Translations under genes and position numbers: made by a program
Assembly: GCA_950295325.1 (NCBI GenBank)
Contig: OX485808.1
Location: 8,806,501-8,870,500, forward strand
Direction of reading: 5' to 3'
DNA length: 64,000 bases
Source: Polytrichum commune
Taxonomy: Eukaryota > Streptophyta > Polytrichopsida > Polytrichales > Polytrichaceae
In this document: positions 1 to 10,567 of the stretch, in pieces
Position numbering within the stretch: the stretch's first letter is position 1
Layout of the letters: every line of letters begins with the position of its first letter
Notes under the pieces: generated by a model
What the model was told of the DNA's origin: nothing
Databases searched by the model: none
The model's input: only the letters and a program-made list of their open reading frames with translations

Positions 1-12
1 TATATATATACA
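1..12. repeat. TA microsatellite at window edge
   Basis: The window opens inside a short alternating TA run. No other function is visible. Confidence 0.6.
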
Positions 13-469
13 TACAAGTGCTCCCTAAAATGCATTGAAAGAAATCTAGTTAACTATAGTTATTTTGGCAGTTCTTGATTATTATTATTTTTTAAATTGG
101 GTGATAAATGAGTAGCTTCAATCCTTGACCCGTATTTGAGAATAAGGTGCACAAAATCCAAGAAAGGTTTGGTATAGTGAATAGCCATGGATTGGCATGA
201 GCAAAGTAATCAGCTACGATTGTAGTCTTTCATAGCAAAGGACAGAGCTTCACGGTTCTACCGTTTTCTTGTTTTTCCATGTTCTCAACTTCTACTTACT
301 GATTAGGTTCAAGTAATCAACGAAACTTGTGTTGCATTAGCAAATCTACAATGAAGCATCGGGCAAAAATGGGATTGAAATTTGGACCTTTGTTGAGTTA
401 GTTATGGTTATCGGAACCGCATGTTTGTGAATTTCTTTATTTAATACATATATAGGTTTTAGAAGTCAT

Positions 470-860
470 GCGTCTGTGATTTTCCGAGGCTAAAATTCAC
501 ACCGTCTTTGAGTGTGGAGTAATTAATAAAATTTGAAGACGTAGTCCAATCTCTTTTGAACATGTGGATTTATGGTGTTTTTTTTTTGGATCCTCACCTA
601 ACCACACACCAATCAAATCCAATCAACAAAATTAAGCAAATAACACCCGCACACCTCACAAAATGGAAGTTGTGTGCATTAGCAAATTTGCAGTGAAGCA
701 TGGGCTAAAATTGGATTTAAAATTGAACATCTCTTCATTTAGTTATGGTTATCAGGAGTGCATGTTTGTTGATTACTTTTATTGAATACTTAAGTCCTTC
801 CATGTGTGTTCACTATTGAGTGCGGAATGGTTAATAGTATCAAAGACAACTTCAAAACAC
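470..860 (+). repeat. Fragments of a dispersed foldback repeat family
   Basis: About 510-660 holds the family core (TAGTCCAATCTCTTTTGAAC, then a CACCTAACCACACACCAATC-type block). The segment around 800-850 repeats the 'TTCACTATTGAGTG..GAATGGTTAATAG' part. The same blocks recur near 1.56, 4.77, 8.32, 10.88, 37.84, 45.77 and 57.86 kb, in both orientations. The rest of 1-2076 shows no convincing gene; the short open frames there have no recognisable domain. Confidence 0.6.
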
Positions 861-1559
861 TATACACTCGTGAATGTTGGAACACACAGTGAACTTCCCC
901 AAGATAACATTGTACTCCCATGTACTTGCGGTACTCAAAGATGCCATTGTAACCGTAAACTCAAACCTAACATACTCTACGTAATAGGCCACCCCTACAA
1001 CAACCCCCTACCAGTATCCCCCACCCCGTGACTCACCATATAATTTATAGAATTTACATATCGTAGGGACAAATTATTTGTAGAATCCCTCACCAGACTG
1101 ACTACAAAAATGGCTCATCAATAACAAAATTACAAAAAGATGGAAAATAACCCCCCTCATGGTAATTGTAGCTAGTGCAACAACAATCACACACATACCA
1201 TCAATGAATGAAATACTCAAAAACAAAATTAAAGATTCCAAGTACTACAATACAAAATACATTAAAACAAATTAACATAATTGCCACACAATATGCACAC
1301 TTTAAACTTATCCACAAAAGACAACTAGAAAATGGACAATTTGTTGCCAACCTCCATGACCCACCATAGAGCATCACACGGCTTACTAGATATGGGTTAT
1401 ATTTATTGGTTACTGACATAGTGTCTACTCCCTGAAAAGGGTGAAGTAATTGTACATCCAACGTCATTGCCCTTGGCCGTGACCCCAAATGTTTTATGAA
1501 CAACAAACACTCTATCCACTCTAGTCTTCGCCCCTTGGGACCAAAGTTCTTCTTTTAAA

Positions 1560-1860
1560 GTGGTTCATAGAATTTGGAGACATAGTCCAATCTCTTGTGA
1601 ACATGGGGGTGTTTATGGTGTTTGTTCTTTGATCCTCGCCTTACCACACACCAATCAAATATAAGGGTCCAATTAAGAGAAGTAACCTAATAACACCCAC
1701 ATACGTTAAGATCAAACACCAAAAAGAAGGTGACATCATGTGCTTATGAAAAGATTGGACTATTTGCTCACATTTTGCTAAGCATTCTAGGTTGTGTTGT
1801 CAACGATGTATTTGAGGGGGCCTTATGTGAACAATAAAAAAGAAAGAGAATCTTCACAGT
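1560..1860. mobile_element. Foldback (long inverted repeat) element
   Basis: The left half (about 1565-1710) carries the family core in forward orientation. The right half (about 1715-1857) carries it reversed, ending in the reversed AGAGAATCTTCAC block. The two halves can pair as a long hairpin, as in foldback or MITE-like DNA elements. I did not find clear target-site duplications. Confidence 0.5.
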
Positions 1861-2079
1861 GAGAATGATTCTAAGATATTCATATAAACTATGAAAACTA
1901 TGATGAAATCACATGTACAAAGGACAACATGGGTGGATGTGATGGTGATGAGGTTGTTGCCCCATGTTGTTATGGTGGGAGGCCCACACATGGGATCACA
2001 AGTGCAACATCCCAGGACGGCATGGGTCCAAGCTACCTAGTTAGTTGGCTATGGGCATAATTTTGGGTGAGTTAACTAA

Positions 2080-2372
2080 GGGTGAGTTTACACTAGGCTC
2101 GAAACTCAAAAATTGATGTCCTATTGGTTGAGAGCAAAAATTTGGACCTAAGGAGTTTAGAGTAGGGTTTGGGTCCAAGGTATGGAAAAAACGAAGCAAC
2201 TCTAACGATGCATTTCTTTCCCACCAAATCTCATAGGTCTCTACTAAAAATAAAAGAACATTTTTGAGAAACCAATTTTCAAGCTTGGGTCTAATGTTGA
2301 GTTTGGATGTAAGGTAAGACACTTTTGAAAACCCCAAGTTTCTTGGACCTAGAATGTTGTGTCAACACACCC
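2080..2372. mobile_element. PIF/Harbinger-like MITE, family 1, complete copy
   Basis: A 293-bp element starts GGGTGAGTTTACAC and ends GTGTCAACACACCC, an imperfect terminal inverted repeat. It is flanked on both sides by TAA (2077-2079 and 2373-2375). GGG-type termini with a TAA target duplication are the hallmark of Tourist-like MITEs. The body has no coding capacity. Related copies begin at 2417 and 34407, and a reversed end lies at 3892. Confidence 0.75.
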
Positions 2373-2416
2373 TAAGCAAAGTGATATCAACATCATCATT
2401 GTTTGCGAAAGTCTCA

Positions 2417-2926
2417 GGGTGGGCTCACACTAGGATCCAAGACCAAAGAGACTCTAAAGACCTTATTGGCTGAGAGCAACAATTTGGACCCCCAAGAAGT
2501 ATACAGTAGGGTCCAGGTCCAAGGTATGATAAAAGGAGGTGGCACTAATGTGGCTTCGGTGAAATCTTAGTGGTCCCAACTCAAGGAAATATTTCCCCTA
2601 GTTTGAAATACTTATGGGGCATCACTCAACCATATATGGATGAGTTCAATTTCTTTATTTAGCATCTGGTAGGGGCCTCCATCGTCTTATCTTTCATAGA
2701 AGAAACTTAGATAAATGTGAATAAATTGGCGCCTATATGAATAGTGAATAATCCCTCTATGAAACAATGCCTTAAGTGAATAATGCCAAGAATATAAATC
2801 CACCCAAATTTCGAAGTGGAGTTAGCTTGTGTGTATGACAAATAACTGAATAGGACCACTATGTTCACGGGACCCACATAATAAGATTACGTACTAATAT
2901 AACTCCAGGGTCTAGTGAACTGACCC
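2417..2926. mobile_element. PIF/Harbinger-like MITE, family 1, diverged copy
   Basis: The left end GGGTGGGCTCACACTAGG and the body (TTATTGGCTGAGAGCAACAA, then GGGTCCAGGTCCAAGGTATG) match the copy at 2080. The right end CTAGTGAACTGACCC is the inverse of the left. The flanking triplets (TCA and AAA) no longer match a clean TAA duplication. The copy is longer than its neighbour and may hold a further insertion. Confidence 0.55.
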
Positions 2927-2940
2927 AAAAGGGTGAGTAA

Positions 2941-3291
2941 GGGGTTGTTTACACCATGGACCATGAAGTTGTTCAAGGGCCATGTAAAATTTGTGATCGG
3001 TTTTTGAACTCGTCCTAGGACCACTTCGGTTTACACCAAGGAAAAAAATTAGAGTGACCATGAGTTCGAAACCCTCAAAAGACATATTTTAAGGCCTACA
3101 TTATTCATTGACATGGTCCAACGGGTTTTGTGGTGGGAAAGGCAAAAGAGGTGCTTTGGTAGAAAAAGACAAAGACATATGACAAAGAAATATTGTTATA
3201 ATAATTTTAAGGAATCGGATCATGGAAGTTGGCCCATGAAAAAAGGCCATCTTCCATGGTCCGACTTCATGGTCCATGGTGTAAACCGGCC
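2941..3291. mobile_element. PIF/Harbinger-like MITE, family 2, complete copy
   Basis: A 351-bp element contains a perfect 23-bp inverted repeat: GTTTACACCATGGACCATGA(AGT) at 2947-2969 and its complement at 3264-3286. The outer ends are GGGG and GGCC. TAA flanks both sides (2938-2940 and 3292-3294). Short open frames inside are shadows. A second, larger copy lies at 40547-41143. Confidence 0.85.
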
Positions 3292-3303
3292 TAATGTTAA
3301 CTT

Positions 3304-3780
3304 ATTATTACACCCTAAACTCCGTAATATCAACCTCCATAATGCCACTCGCTCTCTAATATCCCGAAACCCTAGGGAACGGATGTTCGTAGTTCAAATC
3401 TCACTCCTTATTGTCACATTTCTCCCCCTTATATCATGAATTTTGTCATTAATGCAAATCACCAAAGAAGTCAACCCACACCCTCGCAATGCGCCATGTG
3501 TCAATATGTGGAGTGTCACCTTCTTATTCTTCTTCTTCTTCTGTCACTTGTTGGATGTTGGTGCATGCATATGCCACATCGCCCGGAAAGGCCAAGTGGA
3601 GTGGAACACACCACACCACACCACACCATTAGAATGTTGCACTTTGTATTATTCCATAATATCACATGCTACACTAATTCTACAATATCACGCATTAATG
3701 TTACTACTACAAAACTCCGTAATATCACGTGCACTTTGGTTGCCGGAGGTGTGATACTACGGAGTTTAGAGTGTAGCAAT
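3304..3780. mobile_element. Terminal-inverted-repeat element, unclassified
   Basis: The left end ATTATTACACCCTAAACTCC (3304 on, continuing GTAATATCA) is mirrored by the right end ending GGAGTTTAGAGTGTAGCAAT at 3780, with a few mismatches over about 35 bp. An internal piece near 3708 repeats the AACTCCGTAATATCA motif. I see no transposase and no clear target duplication. Confidence 0.5.
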
Positions 3781-3892
3781 CTTGAAGCTTCAGCTTGGGT
3801 CCAAGCTTGATTCTTGAGCCCCAAAAGTAAGGCCCATCCATCAATTCAAGGGATGATGTTGGACCCAAACCCTAATCAATGTAAACCCACCC
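3781..3892. mobile_element. Reversed end fragment of MITE family 1
   Basis: The segment holds the reversed family-1 blocks (GGACCCAAACCCTA, then GTAAACCCACCC) and ends directly before TGA, the complement of the TCA that flanks the 2417 copy. It lies about 100 bp upstream of the first gene and could overlap its promoter. Confidence 0.5.
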
Positions 3893-4009
3893 TGACTCGA
3901 GACTCTTGAATGTCTGTACGCCTCGCATTGGATTCAAGGGGACTCGGGCAGGAGCGGAATTGAAGCGTCGAATTCGAGTCCCAGCTAGTGTTTGGCGGCA
4001 GCAGTAGCG

Positions 4010-7000
4010 ATGGTGGGAATGGGGGGAGGATTTGGAGTTGGAGGAGGAGGGGGTTTGTCATGGCGCCCCAGCCGGATGCCTTCCAACTTCCACCGGAACA
4101 ATGCATCAGCGTCTGGCAGTGATGCGGCCATGGACGCGGAGAATCACAATGGCGCCCAGAGCAAGCCGAGCAGGGCGCGCTTTCCTCTCAAGGCCGCATT
4201 GACGGCCAGCGTGTTGGCCACCACGGGGGACACCGTAGCGCAGCTCTACGATCGGTACAAGAAGCAGAAAGCTTTTGAGAAGCAAGCCGCCATGGAGGTC
4301 GTGGAGTTGCCCCCGGGCAGGCTGCAGCAGGTGAGTTCGTGGCAATTCGTCGATCTGGGTTTGGGGGTTTGTGCAATCCGTTTGTGGTTGTTAGCTTACA
4401 AGCGGTCCAAATCGAGGCCATTGCCATTTTCCTCATCATTTTTGGAGCTCGTATGAGTGCTTTACTCATTGTCAAAGTGAAGATTCTTTTTTCTTATGGA
4501 GTGATCATATGGGTCCCCTCAATTGTGTGGACCTTAGAATGGGTAAGAATATCTGCGCAGAGAATATTAATGTAGATAATTAATATTCTACGTAGAGAAT
4601 TGGGTTGATCTGCCAAAGTAGATAGATTGGCAAATCTGAAATCAGCTAAGGCAATCAGGCCTAAAATGGACACTTTCAGCTTTGCACCCTCTTCTCCTCA
4701 GGTATCAAACATGCAATAAGTACGAGATGATTAACAAATTGAAATTGAAATCCAAGCTGTAGCCATTTTCCTTGTAATTTTGGGAGCTCATATGAATATC
4801 ATATTCATTAGCGAAGTGAAGATTCTCTTTCTTAAATGATCACGTAGGTCCCCCCAATTGTGGTGACTGTTGAACCTAGAATAATTAACACATGCTTTGT
4901 TGGTGTCGAGTCTTAGATCCACACCTAACCCACGTACCAGTCACATATGTGTCCGATCAAAACAGGAACTGAATTAGGCCCATTTACCTTAAGGTATATG
5001 GGCCTCATGTGGTCACTCTTCTTAAGTGGACACCTATATTTAAGTGGCGTATGGTAAGGCTTGTTGTTAGTATTGAGCATCTATAAGATATGTGTTACGA
5101 TGAGATTGGACTCTCTGCACAAAATAATTTAACCATTCTATGTTCAATAGTGAACACAATTGGGAGGGCCTATATGCTTGTTTAAAGAGAGAATCTTCAC
5201 TTTTACCTCTTTGTGATTCTCAATTGCATGTGCTGATCAAAACCCAACCCTGTCAAAAATATCTGTGGAGTTGGAAATGCCCACAATGGGGCCACTACTT
5301 GGGTTTCTGTAGTACATTTTGAGGTTAGAGTTGGACACTTGTTTTGCGGTGAGCAGAAAACTGTGGAGACCACACTTTCAAGTCCTGGGCAGAGTTTGGG
5401 AAGTTCAACATTATCAATTCTCTAAATGAAAATTTTCTTTTTGTAAAAATCTGGATGTTGAACGAACAGAACTGCTTCTAGAGCATGACATATGTAGAAG
5501 AGACAGCCGAGGTTCAGCCACCACATCAAGTAACAATGTTTTAAAGAGCTAGTAGCCTATGTCCATAATGATCCAAGTAATGAATGACCTATTGCATCCA
5601 AGTATGGGTTGTCATTTCTGGCAAAGCCACATACATCTTTCAGTATTTTCCTTTTTAGAACTGGTTGCTATGATGAACAGGGCGGAGTGCAATTCTTGGC
5701 CAGTGGTGTGTACTTGGAGAAAAGTTGTCCGATTGTTTCCTGGTAGTTCTGGCTGGATTATGTGATATGGCAAGTATCAATGACATGGACATGGTAGTTA
5801 TACTAAGACTTCCCTAAATTTGTATGTATGATGTTGCTGTTGCAAGATATAAGATTTAATTCTGAGATCCTGACATCTCCACAGGATGATCACAATGATC
5901 TTGGGTTTATGAAAACTGTCATGGCATTCTCCCTTCTCATAAATTGTGTCATGTGGTTTATGTGAAGGCAACAGAGGATGCAAGTTTGTGGAATCATGAC
6001 TGGCAAAGAGCGGCCCGCATGGCAAGCTACGGCTTCTTGATTTATGGGCCACTGTCACAGGTTTGGTATGAAATTCTAGATCATTTCTTGCCGCTGAAGA
6101 ACATGACAAACCTCTCAATAAAGGTATTGGGAGATTTTCTGACCAGGATTTTTTTGTAATTAAATCACCATAAGTAGTAGGCTTAATTTTCCAAGCTCCT
6201 CAAATCTTTGCAGTTAATTCAAGATTCGAGTTCTTGAATTTCTTAGGAATAGATGTGGGGGGGGGGTGTGTGTGTGCATGCATTAAACTTCTTTTTATCG
6301 TAAAGTCTTGCTAGCCTAGGAACATTCCATTACTATATTATATATTGGCAAAATGAAGTTGCTCAAATGTCCTTAAGGTTCGAGTTTTTAGGTGCACATC
6401 TTGGCGTTATCAAAAATCTATACAATATTAAGCTGAACATTACTTCATTTTCACATGTTAGATTATTAGATTATTTATAGAATTTGGGTTCTCAAGAGCA
6501 CACCTCTTCATCTCTTTGTATGATATGTGAACGCAACTTGGTGTGGTGGGTGCAGGTAGCTGCCAACCAGCTGATTTTGGGACCAATTGTTATCACACTT
6601 GTTTTTGCATGGAACAAACTGTGGGAAGGTCGTCTAGAGCAACTTCCTAATCTTTATCGCACTCGTGCTCTCCCTACTCTTATTGATGGTGAGTCCAAAC
6701 ATTCTCACTTTCAAAACATGTTCCACGATAATTATGTGGAATATAAATCTAATGCCACAATAGTGTAGAGAATTGAGCCTGGAGGAAGACCCTCCCTCCC
6801 CCCCCCTGCGGGCCACTTTAATATTGAAACTCTTTTAAAAATGAATTGTTGTCTTGTTAAAATTTACTGAAGTCTTTCGTCTTAGTGAAGCCTGTCATAT
6901 TATCTATGCCTCTCGTCCCAATTTACTGATCTACATCAATATATGTTCATGTATGTTCATGGTAAGTCATGTGGTCCATCATAATAAACATTAGTGAGAA

Positions 7001-7619
7001 CATATTACTAGATAAATAATGTGGCCCATGACAATTAGTCTAATATTTATTTTTGTGGATCGATATTCAAAGGTGTTGCCCACACTAATTCAGATATTTA
7101 GTGTAGCCATGATGCTATAGTAGATCAGTGGTTAATTTTCTAAGGTAACAGAAGCCTCACTTCTTTTGTGATGATTGTTGAACAGGTTGGAAGTTCTGGC
7201 TTCCTGCAAGTGTTCTTAATTTTGGGTAAGCTAATTATCAGAATCGTTTTCTCTTTACTGTGAATGGTAAATGATCAATCTTTATAGTGTATGATGACTC
7301 TCCATTACAATTTCAAGAGAGTTAGATAACTTCAAACTGATTACTGACTCTGAATTGCAATTTTCTAAGGAGAAACCACTTATTGCAGTGGTCCAGAAGC
7401 CCTTGGTTCTACATTTCTGCTCTCTAACAGTCATTAGTGATTGGATTCCCCGTTAAAGTCAACATCCTAATGTGATTATAATGTCTTTTGTGCAGAGTAA
7501 TCCCCTTGCAAGCACGCGTTGCATTTATGTCATCATGCTCAATATTCTGGAATTTCTACTTGTCAAACACCATGACTGCAGCTAAGGCAAAGGCTATCAC
7601 TGCAGGCAAGGCAGATTAG
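4010..7619 (+). CDS. Mpv17/PMP22-family membrane protein, 5 exons, 257 aa
   Basis: This is a small four-helix membrane protein of the Mpv17/PMP22 family. In plants such proteins sit in peroxisomal, mitochondrial or plastid membranes, and their transport role is unsettled. I join exons 4010-4330, 5968-6123, 6556-6688, 7186-7225 and 7496-7619. All use GT-AG introns and the sum is 774 nt with an intact frame. Family marks are FPLKAALTASVLATTGDTVAQ-like residues in exon 1, WQRAARMASYGFLIYGPLSQ-type residues in exon 2, and FAWNKLWEG, then GWKFWLPASVLNFGVIPLQA and FMSSCSIFWNFYLS at the end. The N-terminus is glycine-rich and basic and could be a targeting segment. The ATG at 4010 is the first in frame; 4019 is an alternative start. 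The exon 2 acceptor is the least certain: an upstream CAG site at about 5883 would run into a stop at TGA 5962-5964. A GC-rich first exon and a foldback element in intron 1 are notable. Confidence 0.85.
4436..5215. mobile_element. Foldback element and half copy inside intron 1
   Basis: A forward arm lies at about 4770-4960. Its reverse lies at about 5000-5215 (GGACACCTATATTTAAGTGG, then CTATTGAGCAT-like and AGAGAATCTTCACTTTT blocks). The centre is near GGCCCATTTACC/GGTATATGGGCC at about 4978-5005. A separate single forward arm precedes it at 4436-4560. The whole sits in intron 1 of the Mpv17-like gene on +. The transcript could form a long hairpin here. Confidence 0.65.
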
Positions 7620-10567
7620 GTGAGCATCAACTCCTACCTTTTCTCTTGCAAATTGGCAACTGCGAATAATGGCCACTATCTATTTTCAAATGATGCACCC
7701 AATGACATGTTGAGTTTCTCTCCGATAATATTTCTCATCAAATCTGACATAAGAACATGCAGATGTTCTCAAAATATGTTCTTTTTTTTTGCCAATTGGC
7801 TTGCCGTGACAATCCTGATTATCTAGTGTTATGGTGCAGGAGAGATGTGTCAGCTAATCACAATTCGGCGACGTCATGGAATATGAAAAATGCGAAAGGA
7901 AATCCTTTCCTGTACACTTTTTTATATTTCGATTCCTCGAAAGGAGATCAAACACACTGACTAGAAGATATTTGACGTCCCTTCACTGGATCCAAACATA
8001 TCCCCAAATCTATCAGATGTTTGCATCATGCATCCTTGCACCTTCATGTTATGACAGTTGTCCAGTAATTATGGACTGCAACAATTTGTTGGCTTTTGTC
8101 TCTTCAATTTGCATGTTCATGTTGCAGTGAATGGGTTATGGAAGTGGAAAAAGTTGAGGGCTTTTTTGTATTCAGGTTCCGGCAGGTCTCTCTGCTGGCA
8201 GAGGTGTCATATAAGTTGTAGAGGCCCCAAATGTGTTCCCAATTGTGATTTAATTTTTTTTTGGAGCTATTGCTCTCAAGTCATGACTGGTAATTTGAGA
8301 TGCATCACAAAGTGCAGATGAGGTATAAAACCCTTATTTGGTTACTTTTCTTACTAGGACACCTATATTTGAGTGGTGTGTGATTTGGTGTGGCTCCAAG
8401 AACGCATACCAAAAAGACGTGTTCCAAAAAGGATGTGGGGGCTGTGCCTGATCCTCGACGTGGGGCACCAGATCCTCTTGTAAGTCTTTGCAATATGAGA
8501 TGTTGCTGGAGCGACATCTTGTGAACCTAGTGCCTCCTGTGCATCGTCGCCTTCCTCATTGTTGCTAGACTTGGACCCGGATCCTGAGTACAAACCAACC
8601 AACTCGATTGGTATCTTGAAGGAGCTTGAAGCTCAGAGTAGCAGCCTCTCTAGTTATTAACATCTTTTCCCCTAGCCTAAACCTCAATCCATGAAGAAAT
8701 TGCAGCACTGTGATTGCCATCTGAAGCCTATGGTATCTGATGCAACTCGCATGAATCTCAAAGTGAATGCATGAGGTCTGAGGCCTATTAAATTTATAGC
8801 CACCTGAATGTCGGAATTTGTCGGCCAACCTTCGTTGTTTCAACGATTAGCAACCTTAATCGTATCGTTGCATGATCAGTCCACTAACCTTGCTGTGTGC
8901 TCATCGATCATCTGCTTCATCCTGCTATTGATCCTGCTGCAAAATGTGGGTATTTCGGGCGCCTGCAGGGCCTTTACTTGCTGCAAGCGACTTCGGCAGC
9001 CACCACAATCTCCACAGGTTGCACGACATGCAACCTGTTTTCATTTGGAGCGCAGCTCTCAAAAACTATCCGTGCATAGCTGCCCTCCAAATGTGTCGAA
9101 AGCACATGATAAATCTTGTCTACCAATTATCATGTGCTTCTTGATCACATTCAATTGTTGAATATGGACAATTGTTTGCATACTAATTCAACCCATGCCG
9201 TTCTGGAGCATTGCACTGGTGCTTCCCTACCATTTCAGAACGATGGGCACTGGTGAAGGATTGTGGGCAACGATGAAGGATTGTTGGGTAACGGCTACTA
9301 ATGAGATCATGACCACCACCACATTGTTCGTTGTATAGTAATTTACTCCATTGGTAAGATGACTTCACATAAGTGCAAACTCAATTTCACGAACCTTCTA
9401 ACAATGTTACCAAAGTCTTCTACCAATTTCTTGAACTTTCTGAATTAGTTCATGATTCTTCTAAACCGACTTGACATGTGGCACACCCCAATTCCAGGAT
9501 AGTGGACCTTTACACCTAGCAACTTCATGAATCTTCCATACCAATTTCACGAATCTTTTCACTTTGTGGTTTTCGTGTTCTTAATTTCTCAACTTCTTGC
9601 CTCCTCGTTTCGCATTTTTTGCCTTCTCATTGTTCATTGGCTCTTCTTTGTTTTGTGTGTTTACATGGAAGCCTCTAGCCTTGATGTCGATTTTTTCTTT
9701 GGTCATTCATCATTGTACCTTGAAGATGGAAGTAAGCAATGCTAGTTTGAACAATCACATTAATGATGATGTACAAACAATCACTATGGACAAGGTCCTA
9801 GGTTGGATAAGAGTGGTCAATCAAAATTTTGGTAGAGCTAGTTGTAAGAAGCAATCAAGAGAATCTTATACACGATGTACCGTTTCTTGTGAAATAAAAT
9901 TATACAATTCATGAAAATGATTTTTTGATGTTGTGAATATGGGTACCGAATAATGAAATTGTTCACAACATGTAGTGAAATTGTTTAGGGTTAAAGTAGT
10001 TGTCTAGATAGTGAACTTGGTTCCTAATTCCAATGAAATCACTAGAACCTATTGCTAAATTGGTTTGTAAAATCATGAAATTGAGTTTGCACTTCTATGA
10101 ATTCATCTTACCAAAGGCGTATAACAAGAAGGAAACATCTTTTGTCTAAGGCATACTTGTGATGTCAATAGTGCAAAGGATAAGTTCTCTTGAGGAAGGT
10201 TACGTCATAAAATAATGATTTGGGGGGCTTTTGGAAAATTATCAGACAAGAAGTTGAGGCACCATCAAAGGATCACATCCATATCATTAGAATTTCAAAA
10301 ATACAGGTGATCCTAGCATAATGAACTTAGGAGCTAATAGAGTCTTGAGTATTGGAAATGCAAATGCAAATAATTTGAAAGCAGGCACGAAGTGCTCCAA
10401 CAATGAGGTGCAAAATGTGTCTTTCACGAAAAAGAAACATGCCGCAGTGGCTCTGGGGTGGTCAATAAAATCTGAAACCTCAGTTCACCACTCAAAATAT
10501 AGAATTAGCTGTCATTCTCTAAATCTAGGAAAATTTGTGAGCACATACAGGGAATTGAAGGCGATTC
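7620..10567. other. Intergenic region between convergent genes
   Basis: This holds the 3' flank of the Mpv17-like gene (+) and the 3' flank of the callose synthase gene (-). A reversed fragment of the foldback family is at about 8320-8400 (TAGGACACCTATATTTGAGT). On the minus strand around 8600-8800 a weakly Gag-like stretch (FLHGLRFRLGEKMLITREAA) is visible, but it has no protease, reverse transcriptase or LTRs beside it. I see no supported gene. Confidence 0.5.

Noticed and set aside
5883-5967. Possible earlier start of Mpv17-like exon 2 at a CAG site
   Set aside because: That reading reaches a TGA at 5962-5964 before the conserved part, so the acceptor before 5968 was chosen.
8565-8843. 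Gag-like stretch (FLHGLRFRLGEKMLITREAA) on -
   Set aside because: The similarity is weak, with no flanking retroelement domains or LTRs; mentioned only in the intergenic entry.
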